Translations under genes and position numbers: made by a program
Notes under the pieces: generated by a model
What the model saw: only the letters and a program-made list of their open reading frames with translations
What the model was told of the DNA's origin: nothing
The model's database searches: none
In this document: in pieces, positions 1 to 8,358 of the stretch
How positions within the stretch are numbered: the stretch's first letter is position 1
Layout of the letters: the number at the start of each line of letters is the position of its first letter
Source of the DNA: Lachnospiraceae bacterium
GTDB lineage: Bacteria; Bacillota; Clostridia; Lachnospirales; Lachnospiraceae
Assembly: GCA_002892395.1 (NCBI GenBank)
Contig: NBBL01000005.1
Coordinates: forward strand, 124,001-188,000
Direction: 5' to 3'
DNA length: 64,000 nucleotides

Positions 1-1
1 G

Positions 2-493
2 GTGGAAGAGCGGGAAGAGAATATAGGCTGTGATCTGAACGATGTTTCGTGGATGGATCGGATTGATTCCCGAGGCGGGGCCGTGTTTTATGCAGCCGGT
101 GTGTTCCACTATTTTAAGACGGAGCAGGTAAAAAGGATGGTGGCAGCGATGGCTGAAACATTTCTGGGGGGCAGGCTTGTGTTTGATACGGTCGGCAGGC
201 TTGGGCGGGATCTGCTGATGAGGCGAAAGCTGAACCAACTGGGAATGAAGGACGTATCCGGGATGTTTTGCGCAGAAGGAGCAAGGGATCTGGAGGGCTG
301 GTCCCGGCATGTGACACTGGCTGCAAGGAAAAGCTATATGCGGGGATACGTTCCGCTGGATGATCCGAACATTCGGTGGATCCACCGATTTCTTGCGGTG
401 CTTTGCGACGTTGTAGCGAAGATGTATATCAATCGGATGGAGTTTTCGCCCCGGTCCGAAACCGGATGCGACGGTATTGGTAAAGCAGAATAA
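2..493 (+). CDS. Class I SAM-dependent methyltransferase, COG3315/LCM-like (5' truncated)
   Basis: The 3' part of a gene whose start lies before the window; 163 codons are visible. The segment around GGAVFYAAGVFHYF followed by a basic helix and GGRLVFDT resembles the middle of class I S-adenosylmethionine methyltransferases of the leucine-carboxyl/polyketide O-methyltransferase type. The N-terminal SAM-binding glycine loop is not in the window, so the assignment rests on the C-terminal half only. The substrate cannot be deduced. It ends a few bases before the next ORF, so the two are probably co-transcribed. Confidence 0.6.
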   Translation: MEEREENIGCDLNDVSWMDRIDSRGGAVFYAAGVFHYFKTEQVKRMVAAMAETFLGGRLVFDTVGRLGRDLLMRRKLNQLGMKDVSGMFCAEGARDLEGWSRHVTLAARKSYMRGYVPLDDPNIRWIHRFLAVLCDVVAKMYINRMEFSPRSETGCDGIGKAE

Positions 494-567
494 AGCGGAT
501 GATTAAAACAGAAGACGCTGCTGTGGCGATGACTTGCCCGGCGGCGTTTTCGGAAGGGGAGAGAAAC

Positions 568-1311
568 ATGGTGGGAACCGATCACGATCATTTGGACCGA
601 ATCAGAATCAAAGCACTGCTCATGCTGGGACTGACGGCATCCCTCATGGCGGCAGCAGGAGATTTTCTCCTGGGCTTCGGCGAAGAGGTTCGCGGGGAAG
701 GGTTTTCCTCTAACGTGATGGCAAACGCCATCAATCTTTCGGATGCACAGCTGATAGGAGGCGGATTGCTGGGAGCGGTCGGGCTGTTTCTGGAAGGACT
801 TGCCTGCTTTGCTGTCTACCGTCTGATGGCGGATGCAGCGCCGAAATACGCGCGCCTGTACCGCGCCGGGATTTTCGTCTATCTCTGGCTTGCACCCATC
901 GGCATGCATATGAATGTGGGGCTTATTAATTTTGTCTACAAGCATCTGTTATTGGTTGATGAGACACTGGCCGATGGAATGGGAGATCAACTGCTGATGG
1001 CCTTCAGTCTGCCTGTCTGGATTCTGTTTGTTGCGCTTTGGCTGCCGATGATGATCGTACAGTTTTTGGCATTTTCCAAGGAGCTGACGCCGTACCCCTC
1101 GTATGCCAAATGGTTCAGTGTTCCCGTTGGAGCCATCCCTGTGGGGATGGCGGGTCTTGTAATTGGCGCCGGCACGGCACTGGGCTCGGCGATCGAGACC
1201 ATGTGCTTGAATGTGGGAAACATTTTTATGTTTTCCGGTTTGCTTGCCGCGCTGCCGGATGAAAAACGGTTTGAAGCCTTCCGAGAAGAGCAGGCAAGGC
1301 GCAGACAGTGA
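568..1311 (+). CDS. Small multi-spanning membrane protein (DUF6796-like, tentative)
   Basis: 247 residues with about six hydrophobic segments, the first close to the N-terminus (LMLGLTASLMAAAGDFLLGF). I place the start at ATG 568 because GGGGAGA precedes it at good spacing; an in-frame ATG at 499 would add 23 residues but has no ribosome site. The early membrane segment with an AAGD motif and the overall pattern recall the uncharacterised DUF6796 family, but I am not certain. No catalytic motif is visible. It follows the methyltransferase gene closely and ends in front of a strong terminator. Confidence 0.55.
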   Translation: MVGTDHDHLDRIRIKALLMLGLTASLMAAAGDFLLGFGEEVRGEGFSSNVMANAINLSDAQLIGGGLLGAVGLFLEGLACFAVYRLMADAAPKYARLYRAGIFVYLWLAPIGMHMNVGLINFVYKHLLLVDETLADGMGDQLLMAFSLPVWILFVALWLPMMIVQFLAFSKELTPYPSYAKWFSVPVGAIPVGMAGLVIGAGTALGSAIETMCLNVGNIFMFSGLLAALPDEKRFEAFREEQARRRQ

Positions 1312-1412
1312 GAAGCGGGGCGGGGTCTTTCGGTTCCTGTTTTTTCTCCGGGTGTGAGTTCCCGTTTTTCACCTGTTTTCGGTTACGGCATGTTTCCATC
1401 GGGGTTTGTCAG

Positions 1413-1466
1413 TCCCCTTGTTCACCGGACTCTTTTGGAACGTCCGGAGAATCAGGGGATTTTTTG
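1413..1466 (+). terminator. Rho-independent terminator
   Basis: A long hairpin pairs TCCCCTTGTTC and CCGGAC with GTCCGG and GAATCAGGGGA around a short loop and is followed by six T. It ends transcription of the membrane-protein gene. The rest of 1312-1583 holds no convincing gene; it contains only this hairpin and the promoter of the next operon. Confidence 0.85.
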
Positions 1467-1520
1467 TGTCTGCATGCGTCGGTTTCCGGAACATGAGTGT
1501 ACTCTGTTGCAAAAATCAGA

Positions 1521-1526
1521 TATAAT
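1521..1526 (+). promoter_or_regulatory. Sigma-A -10 box for the 1584-5433 cluster
   Basis: A perfect TATAAT lies about 60 bases before the first gene. The hexamer 17 bases upstream (TGTACT) is a poor -35, which suggests a weak or activator-dependent promoter. Confidence 0.5.
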
Positions 1527-1583
1527 ATAAACAGAAGCTGTTTTCAATAAAATTTTGGTAAAAGAACAGAAGGGCAAAGGGGG

Positions 1584-2315
1584 ATGATGATGAGTTTAAG
1601 CGATATTTTAAATTCCAAACCACTGTATCTGTTGGTAGGCACAGCCTTATTGGTTATTTTTGGCATGTGCATTTTTTTCTGTAAACGAGCAATCAACCGG
1701 GCAAAGGAACTGAATATTTCAAAGGACAAAATCAAGTCCGTGATACGAGCTTCCGTTATTTTTTCAATTGTTCCGTCAGTTTCTGTGATTATCGGGCTGA
1801 TTACACTGGCACCGATTCTTGGCGTTCCGTGGCCATGGTTCAGGCTTTCGGTGGTGGGCTCTCTCCCATACGAGCTGATGGCGGCGGATCTTTCCGTTAA
1901 GGGCGCAGGCTTTTCCGGCTTTGAAGATTTTTTGAGCCATGGAACCCCTGCGGTCATTGGAGCGATCATGTTTGTGATGAGTATTTCCATCATGGCAGGA
2001 ATGGTGTTCAATGTATTTGCACTGAAGAGAGTGCATACCGGTGTGCTCAAAGCGGGAGAGAAGGACACGCCCTTTGTGGATCTGGCTTTGTCTGTTCTTG
2101 TCATCGGCATGATGTCCGTCTTTGTCCCGGTGCAGTCGGTAAAATCCAGAATTCACCTGCTGACCATTATTGTAAGTATGCTGATCACATGGATCTGCTC
2201 CAAGCTGGCGTCCAGATATAAAATCACTTGGTTAAATGACTTTACGATGTCCTTTGCACTGGTAGGCGCAATGGCAGCGGCAGTTGTCTTCACCAATATG
2301 GGAATAGGGGGTTGA
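1584..2315 (+). CDS. DUF5058-like integral membrane protein, putative transporter subunit
   Basis: 243 residues with about six hydrophobic helices separated by short loops. The N-terminal helix is PLYLLVGTALLVIFG; a helix at about residues 55-80 leads into a PWPWFRLSVVGSLPYE loop that looks re-entrant. It resembles the DUF5058 family of unknown function. There is no ATPase or solute-binding protein nearby, so if it transports it is probably a secondary transporter or channel. Its stop is 4 bases before the next start, so translation is probably coupled to the second membrane protein, its likely partner. The co-operonic glutaminase and M20 amidohydrolase suggest a glutamine- or glutamate-conjugate as substrate; this is inference. 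Confidence 0.6.
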   Translation: MMMSLSDILNSKPLYLLVGTALLVIFGMCIFFCKRAINRAKELNISKDKIKSVIRASVIFSIVPSVSVIIGLITLAPILGVPWPWFRLSVVGSLPYELMAADLSVKGAGFSGFEDFLSHGTPAVIGAIMFVMSISIMAGMVFNVFALKRVHTGVLKAGEKDTPFVDLALSVLVIGMMSVFVPVQSVKSRIHLLTIIVSMLITWICSKLASRYKITWLNDFTMSFALVGAMAAAVVFTNMGIGG

Positions 2316-2319
2316 TGAA

Positions 2320-3021
2320 ATGTCCAATTATATGAAAAACACGTACCGATACGGTGTCATTGCCACCTTGATTGCCATGGGACTGATGCTTGGGATCCCG
2401 GCAGCCATGTGTATGATTTACGGAATGTGGCCGGAATGGTCTCTGATCGCCTCGGTTGCAGGACCGCTTCTTGCCCTGTTTGTACCGACTGCCCTTGCAG
2501 AGCAGCTCACAATGATTCCGATTGGCGGCACCACATGTTATCTGAATTCCATTTTGGGAAATGTCATGAATATCAAATTCCCCTGCTACTTATCGGCAAT
2601 CGGAACGGTGGATGCAACGCCCGGCACCGAAGAAGCCGATGTCATGGGAATGATTGCGGTAACCGTTTCCGGAATGGTTTCCATGATCACCATCGTTTTC
2701 GGCGTCATTTTGCTGGCTCCTTTGAAGCCCATTCTCCAGACAGAAGCCGTGGAAACGGCAACCATGTATATTCTGCCGGCTCTTTATGGCTCCATGGGGA
2801 TTTCTGCTTTTGTTTCCACCGGGGCAGGTTCCAAATACAAGGCTCCGAGAAAGCCGCTGATTGCGGCTACAGCGTTGGCCATTGTGTATGCCTTCAATTT
2901 CCTCGTCATGCCGGTTGCGGGAAAAGAAGGGTTTGCCATGCTGATTATGCTGGCAGTCACACTTGGCATCACTTATTTCTATTATCGATCGGGAATTGTT
3001 CAACTGGAAAAGAAGGGCTGA
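2320..3021 (+). CDS. Second membrane protein of the putative two-part transporter
   Basis: 233 residues with about six membrane helices. The segment PLLALFVPTALAEQLTMIPIGGTTCYLNS contains polar and glycine residues inside an otherwise hydrophobic stretch, as in substrate pathways of secondary transporters. I do not recognise a named family. The gene starts 4 bases after the DUF5058-like gene and its stop nearly touches the start of the glutaminase gene (ATG at 3023), so the three are tightly co-translated. Function in uptake of the amidohydrolase/glutaminase substrate is inferred only from this context. Confidence 0.55.
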   Translation: MSNYMKNTYRYGVIATLIAMGLMLGIPAAMCMIYGMWPEWSLIASVAGPLLALFVPTALAEQLTMIPIGGTTCYLNSILGNVMNIKFPCYLSAIGTVDATPGTEEADVMGMIAVTVSGMVSMITIVFGVILLAPLKPILQTEAVETATMYILPALYGSMGISAFVSTGAGSKYKAPRKPLIAATALAIVYAFNFLVMPVAGKEGFAMLIMLAVTLGITYFYYRSGIVQLEKKG

Positions 3022-3022
3022 T

Positions 3023-3940
3023 ATGGAGGAATTCTTACATTCTGTCATAGAATACGGCAAGAGGTTTACGGAAGAGGGAAGGCTCGTAGACTATATTGAA
3101 ATTTTAAAGGACGCGGACAAAAATGCCTTGGGAGTATGCCTGATCGACAAGGACGGAGTTGAATATGAGGCGGGAAAATCCAGAGAGTCATTTGCCATCA
3201 TGTCCATCGTAAAGGTGCTGCTGTTTGACCTGGTACTGGAAAACTATGAGTGGTCCGATATCAAAAAGTACATGAGAACGGAGGGTTCCTCCAAGCCGTA
3301 CAACTCCATTCTTGATCTGGAGGCAGAGGGAGGAAAGCCGGTCAACCCCTTTGTCAATTCGGGGGCGATTACCTCGGCTTACCTGATTTATAAAAAATTC
3401 GGGGCAGATTCCGTTTCGGTTTTGATGGAGCGGGCAAAGGTGGTCATGGACGATGAAACCCTGAGCTACAGCCAAACCCTTCTTGACACCACAAAAAGAG
3501 GCGGAGAAAACAATCTGGCGCTGGCGTGGATTCTGAAAAAGCATGGGATCATTGGGAAGGAAACCGCTGTGGAGGATGTGATTCATCTCTATAATCTTGC
3601 CTGCAGCATCATGGTCAACACGAGAGACCTGGCTGTTTTTGCATCCATGCTTTCAAGAAACGGAAAAAACCTGGCGGGAAAACAAGTCATTCAGAAAGAA
3701 AATGCCAGGATTCTAAGGACGCTCATGGCGATTTGCGGACTTTACGACGATTCAGGGGATTTTGCCATCAGAATCGGGATTCCGGCGAAAAGCGGAGTCG
3801 GCGGAGGAATCATGGCAACGACGAATCAGGGGATTGGCATTTGTACATTTTGTCCGGGGCTTGACCGCTTTGGAAACTCAATGGCAGGGCTTAAGATGCT
3901 GGAAAAAATTGCCGGAGAATTACACTTAAACGTTTATTAA
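3023..3940 (+). CDS. glsA: Glutaminase A
   Basis: Hydrolyses L-glutamine to L-glutamate and ammonia in the cytoplasm. The protein has 305 residues from ATG 3023, the usual length of the beta-lactamase-like glutaminase family. The catalytic SxxK pair is visible as S61-I-V-K64, followed by the conserved NPFVNSGAI segment and, near the C-terminus, the glycine-rich PAKSGVGGGI loop. An in-frame start at 2963 would overlap the preceding gene and is not needed. Its position between membrane proteins and an AbgB-like amidohydrolase suggests that it processes glutamine released from a conjugate rather than serving general nitrogen metabolism; that is inference. Confidence 0.9.
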   Translation: MEEFLHSVIEYGKRFTEEGRLVDYIEILKDADKNALGVCLIDKDGVEYEAGKSRESFAIMSIVKVLLFDLVLENYEWSDIKKYMRTEGSSKPYNSILDLEAEGGKPVNPFVNSGAITSAYLIYKKFGADSVSVLMERAKVVMDDETLSYSQTLLDTTKRGGENNLALAWILKKHGIIGKETAVEDVIHLYNLACSIMVNTRDLAVFASMLSRNGKNLAGKQVIQKENARILRTLMAICGLYDDSGDFAIRIGIPAKSGVGGGIMATTNQGIGICTFCPGLDRFGNSMAGLKMLEKIAGELHLNVY

Positions 3941-4032
3941 GGACACAGGCGAAAACGGGAGCCTACTGCGGATTCGGGACAGTCACGGCAGTCAAAGGGC
4001 GGAAGGATCCGGACAAGGATAAGGAGAAGAGA

Positions 4033-5433
4033 ATGGATCGATACAATGACGAGCTTGTGAAGCTTGCGAAAAGCATTTGGGAATTTGCGGAAATAAAATG
4101 GAAGGAACATAAATCAGTCGCAGCGCAAATGGAAATTTTGAAAAAGCACGGGTTTCACATCCGTGAAAACCTGGCGGATCTTCCCACTGCTTTTTGCGCA
4201 GAATATGGCGCGGAAGGCGGTGTCACCATCGGGATCCTGGGAGAGTTCGATGCGCTGTCCGGTCTGTCTCAGGTGGAGGACCTGGCGGAAAGAAAAGAAA
4301 AGAGAAAGGGTGAATGCGGTCATGGATGCGGACATCACCTTTTGGGGACGGCATCCATCGGTGCTGCTTTGCAGGTGCGGGACTATATTGAGGCAAACCA
4401 TCTGAAAGCCAAGGTGATTTATTTTGGCTGCCCGGCGGAGGAGGGCGGCAGCGGCAAGGCCTTTATGGCGAAGGCGGGCTGCTTTGATGCGGCAGATGTG
4501 GCCATTACGTGGCATCCCTTTACCGGAAATGCCATTTTTACCGGATCCCTTCAGGCGAACAAGCAGGTCTATGTGAGATTCCGGGGAAAGGGCGCTCACG
4601 CTGCTGCGTCGCCCCATCTCGGAAGATCTGCACTCGACGGACTTGAGCTGGTCAATATCGGCGTTCAGTTTCTGAGAGAACACATGCAGGATTTTGAACG
4701 GATTCACTATTCCATTGTGGATCCGGGGTCTGCCTCTCCGAATGTGGTTCAGCCTTATGCAGAGGGGCTGTATCTTTTGCGCTCAAAAGATACGGAGCAT
4801 GTCAACCGACTCTATCAGAGATTTGAAAAAATTGTGGAAGGCGCCGGTCTCATGACGGAAACTGAGCCGGAAATTATTTTTGACAAAGCTTGTTCCAATG
4901 TGATTCCGAACTCCGTCATCGAAGAAGAGCTGTACAAGGCTTTTCTGGAAGAGGGGCCGACGAAGTTTACGGAGGAAGAAATCCGGTATGCCGAACGGTT
5001 TCGGGCAACCTATCCGGAGGAAAATATCGAGAGCGAAAATACAATCGGGTTTGCGGAAGATAAAAGCGGAGAGCTGCAATACCTGAAGGAGCATATTCTG
5101 TATGATAAAATTTTGAAGTACAAGCATTCCGATGAGATTGTGATGGGGTCTTCTGACGTGGGAGACTGCTCCAATGCGGTGCCGACTGCACAGATTATTA
5201 CAGCCTGCTTTGCCATCGGAACAACGGCTCACTCCTGGCAGGAAGTGGCGCAAGGCAAGTCATCCATTGCAATGAAAGGTATGCTGAAGGCCTCCGATGT
5301 CATGGCAAGGGCGGCAATTCATTTGATTGAAAACCCGGAACGGGTTCAAAAAGCAAAGGAAGAATTGATTCGGGTTCGCGGAGAACAATTTATTTCACCG
5401 ATTCCCGACGGCGCGAAGCCAAGAATGAGCTGA
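4033..5433 (+). CDS. M20 family amidohydrolase, AbgB-like
   Basis: 466 residues of the M20/peptidase family, the subgroup that includes p-aminobenzoyl-glutamate hydrolase subunit B and other aminoacylases. Visible features are the GHGCGHH metal-binding motif at residues 96-102, the catalytic acidic pair E136-E137 in PAEEGGSG, the metal-ligand histidine in ITWHPF, the GKGAHAA dimerisation-domain motif and the C-terminal SSDVGDCS segment. A good ribosome site (AAGGAGAAG) precedes ATG 4033. Members cleave N-acyl or N-aroyl amino acids. The adjacent glutaminase points to an N-acyl-glutamine or a folate breakdown product, but the substrate is not shown by sequence. Confidence 0.85.
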   Translation: MDRYNDELVKLAKSIWEFAEIKWKEHKSVAAQMEILKKHGFHIRENLADLPTAFCAEYGAEGGVTIGILGEFDALSGLSQVEDLAERKEKRKGECGHGCGHHLLGTASIGAALQVRDYIEANHLKAKVIYFGCPAEEGGSGKAFMAKAGCFDAADVAITWHPFTGNAIFTGSLQANKQVYVRFRGKGAHAAASPHLGRSALDGLELVNIGVQFLREHMQDFERIHYSIVDPGSASPNVVQPYAEGLYLLRSKDTEHVNRLYQRFEKIVEGAGLMTETEPEIIFDKACSNVIPNSVIEEELYKAFLEEGPTKFTEEEIRYAERFRATYPEENIESENTIGFAEDKSGELQYLKEHILYDKILKYKHSDEIVMGSSDVGDCSNAVPTAQIITACFAIGTTAHSWQEVAQGKSSIAMKGMLKASDVMARAAIHLIENPERVQKAKEELIRVRGEQFISPIPDGAKPRMS

Positions 5434-5531
5434 AGGGCTTCTGCAGAACCCGATGTGGAGGGCGGAATACGGCGAGAGCTCTTGGGTGCGGAGTGCACCA
5501 CAGGTCAGATTTCAGGTGAACCGGCCCTGAC

Positions 5532-5555
5532 AAAGCACCCTTCGGGGTGCTTTTC
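5532..5555 (+). terminator. Rho-independent terminator
   Basis: The stem AAAGCACC/GGTGCTTT around a CTTCGG loop, followed by T residues, closes the glutaminase/amidohydrolase cluster. Confidence 0.85.
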
Positions 5556-5575
5556 AGATAATGTAGAAACGCCTC

Positions 5576-5604
5576 TTGCAAGTTTGTTTTTTTGCTAATA
5601 TAGT
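5576..5604 (+). promoter_or_regulatory. Promoter of mgtA
   Basis: TTGCAA and TATAGT are separated by exactly 17 bases. The start codon follows about 20 bases later, which leaves no room for an M-box or other long magnesium leader. Confidence 0.7.
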
Positions 5605-5623
5605 TTCTATATGACTGGGGGTA

Positions 5624-8179
5624 ATGATGAAAGAATTTTGGTCCTATGAGGCAGGCGATGTTTTCAAACGATTAGAGACCGGCACAGAAGGATTATCAAG
5701 CAAACAAGCGGAAGAAAGAATCGATCAATACGGAGAAAATGTTTTTGAAGAAAGAAAGATCGATTCGAATGCAATGATTTTTATCCGTCAATTTAAAAGT
5801 CCGATCACCATGATTCTTATTTTTGCAGCGGTGATATCGCTTTTTTTAAAGGATTATTCGGATGGCGTCATTATTTTAGTGATTGTCATGATTTCTGCCT
5901 TTTTGAGCTATCAGCATGAAAGCAAGGCCGATAATGCGGTCAAAAAGCTGTTGTCTTCGGTGAGTGTCACCTCTTCCGTTTTGAGAGACGGGGTCTTTGA
6001 AGAAACAGAGAATGCCAGGCTGACGGTAGGGGATGTGATTCGTGTCAAAACCGGGGATATGATTCCGGCGGATTGTTTGCTGATTGCGTCCAATTCCCTG
6101 TTTACGGATGAATCCAGTTTGACAGGGGAAACGTTTCCTGTTGAGAAATGCCCGCAAACGGTGCCTGCATCCGCTGCCTTGTCCGATAGAAAAAATGCCC
6201 TTTGGATGGGAACATACGTCATAAGCGGCTCAGGCAGAGCCGTGATCGTCAATCTGGCAAAGGATTCAGAGTTCGGGGCAATTGCCGCATCCTTGGATGA
6301 AACGGATACCGATACGGATTTTGAACGGGGGATCAAGGAGTTTGGCAGCTTGATCCTTCAAGTGACAACGGTTTTAATCGGTCTTATTTTTATTTTCAAC
6401 ATTGTTTTAAATAAGCCGTTTCTGGAATCATTTATGTTTGCATTGGCGTTGTCAGTGGGGCTGACTCCCCAGATGCTGCCCGCCATTATCAGCGTAAACC
6501 TGTCTCAGGGTGCAAAGAGGATGTCCGAGCAAGGCGTGATTGTCAAAAAGCTGAATGCCATTGAAAATTTCGGCTCTATGACGGTCATGTGTTCGGATAA
6601 AACCGGAACAATCACCCAGGGGAAGGTAACACTGGAGGCTGCGATTGATTGGCGGGGAGAGCCGTCGGAGTCTTTGAAAAAACTGGCGGCTGTCAACTCC
6701 TACTTTCAGGAAGGCTATGCCAACCCCATTGACGAGGCGATTCTGTCAGCCAATTCCTACGATTTTTCCGCCTGCAAAAAGCTTTCTGAAATTCCCTATT
6801 CCTTTGAGAACAAATGCCTGAGTGTCATTGTAAAAGCAGACCGGACTTTTTCTGATCAAACGATCATGGTGACCAAGGGAGCATTGACCCGTGTTCTGGA
6901 CGTTTGCAAGTACTATGAGAAATCCGATCATACCAAGGGCAGTCTCTCGGAGATGAAAGATCAAATTCTGGATCTGTTTCATCAGTATTCGCAGCGAGGC
7001 TACCGGGTATTGGGGCTTGGCTGCAGGATTTTGGAGGAGGAAGCAAAGGACCGGGAGGAGGAATCAAAAAACTGGGAAGCACAAGGGGAGGACATGGTGT
7101 TTCAGGGCTTGCTTCTCTTTGCAGACCCGTTAAAAGAGAAGATCAAAGATGTGATTGAACAGATGAATCATCTTGGGGTTTCCCTGAAAATGATCACAGG
7201 AGATAATCGTCTGATTGCGCAAACCGTGGGAGCTCAGATCGGACTTGATCCCGAAAAAATTTTGCTGGGGGAGGAGTTGGATTCCTATTCCCTAAGCCAA
7301 CTGAATAAAAAGGTTTCGGAGATTGATATTTTTGCGGAAATCAGCCCAAACCAAAAAGAAAAAATCATTCTGGCATACCGGCAAGCAGGAGAAACAGTGG
7401 GCTACATGGGGGACGGAATCAATGACTCTCCTGCCATCAAGCAGGCAGATGTGGGAATTTCTGTGGACACGGCAGCAGATACGGCAAAGGATGCCGCATC
7501 CATCGTGCTTCTGCAAAACAGCCTGGAGGTGCTGGTATCAGGCATTCAGGAAGGAAGAAGAACCTTTCTCAACACGTTGAAATATATCTTTGTGGCCACG
7601 AGTGCCAACTTCGGCAATATGTTTTCCATGGCAGGCGCCAGTCTGTTTTTAAAATTTCTGCCTCTGCTGCCCAAGCAAATTCTTTTGACAAACCTGCTGA
7701 CGGATTTTCCGTCTCTGCAGATCGCATCGGACTCTGTCGATCCCGCATGGCTTGAGCACCCGGTGGCATGGGATATGAAATTTATCAAACGATTTATGAT
7801 TTTGTTCGGAATCACCTCCTCCGTCTTTGATTACATGACCTTTGGCGTATTGCTGCTTATGTTTCATGCCGATGAAACCTGGTTCCGGACGGGCTGGATG
7901 CTGGAATCCGTTCTCTCTGCTATGGTGGTGATGCTGATTGTGAGATCGGCGAGGCCGGTCTTTCAAAGCAAACCCGGCAGAAGCATGGTGAAGGCCGTTC
8001 TGGGAGTCACGGCAGGATTGATCTTTCTGATTTTTAGTCCGGTTAATTCCTATCTGGGCTTCACAGCATTGCCGGGGAAGGTACTCCTTTCCTTGCTGGC
8101 GATCTCCTTCTTATATGCAACCACAGCAGAAATCTTGAAAAAATATTTTTATCAGCATAATTCTTTTTCGGCGAAGTGA
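5624..8179 (+). CDS. mgtA: P-type Mg2+-importing ATPase (MgtA/P3B type)
   Basis: 851 residues, slightly shorter than the enterobacterial enzyme. The order of domains is N-terminal cation-ATPase domain, two membrane helices, actuator domain with the SLTGETFPVEK motif, two helices, the phosphorylation site DKTGT with its aspartate at about residue 325, the nucleotide-binding domain, the hinge GDGINDSP at about residue 596, and the C-terminal membrane block. The pattern fits the magnesium-importing P3B class rather than calcium pumps. Two ATGs in tandem (5624 and 5627) follow GGGGGT. It is monocistronic between a terminator and a 180-base gap without a gene. Confidence 0.88.
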   Translation: MMKEFWSYEAGDVFKRLETGTEGLSSKQAEERIDQYGENVFEERKIDSNAMIFIRQFKSPITMILIFAAVISLFLKDYSDGVIILVIVMISAFLSYQHESKADNAVKKLLSSVSVTSSVLRDGVFEETENARLTVGDVIRVKTGDMIPADCLLIASNSLFTDESSLTGETFPVEKCPQTVPASAALSDRKNALWMGTYVISGSGRAVIVNLAKDSEFGAIAASLDETDTDTDFERGIKEFGSLILQVTTVLIGLIFIFNIVLNKPFLESFMFALALSVGLTPQMLPAIISVNLSQGAKRMSEQGVIVKKLNAIENFGSMTVMCSDKTGTITQGKVTLEAAIDWRGEPSESLKKLAAVNSYFQEGYANPIDEAILSANSYDFSACKKLSEIPYSFENKCLSVIVKADRTFSDQTIMVTKGALTRVLDVCKYYEKSDHTKGSLSEMKDQILDLFHQYSQRGYRVLGLGCRILEEEAKDREEESKNWEAQGEDMVFQGLLLFADPLKEKIKDVIEQMNHLGVSLKMITGDNRLIAQTVGAQIGLDPEKILLGEELDSYSLSQLNKKVSEIDIFAEISPNQKEKIILAYRQAGETVGYMGDGINDSPAIKQADVGISVDTAADTAKDAASIVLLQNSLEVLVSGIQEGRRTFLNTLKYIFVATSANFGNMFSMAGASLFLKFLPLLPKQILLTNLLTDFPSLQIASDSVDPAWLEHPVAWDMKFIKRFMILFGITSSVFDYMTFGVLLLMFHADETWFRTGWMLESVLSAMVVMLIVRSARPVFQSKPGRSMVKAVLGVTAGLIFLIFSPVNSYLGFTALPGKVLLSLLAISFLYATTAEILKKYFYQHNSFSAK

Positions 8180-8358
8180 GCGGTGTGGGACGGGCGCCGA
8201 TTTCAGCCGGACAGCAATAGAAAAGCGACGCCGTAAAACAGAAGCCATGGCTGGAATCAAACGGAAGCGAACCGATGGCGGAATCGACAGAGGAAGGAAA
8301 TCGGGAGTCGAAGGAGGCAGCGCACCTTGAAACACGGCAGAAACCGGAGGAATGGACC

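Noticed and set aside
2409-3050. Plus-strand frame of 213 codons within the second membrane-protein gene
   Set aside because: Cys/His/Arg-rich out-of-frame translation; the hydrophobic frame with tight gene spacing is the real one.
5556-5623. M-box magnesium riboswitch upstream of mgtA
   Set aside because: The promoter is only about 20 bases from the start codon, so there is no room for such a leader.
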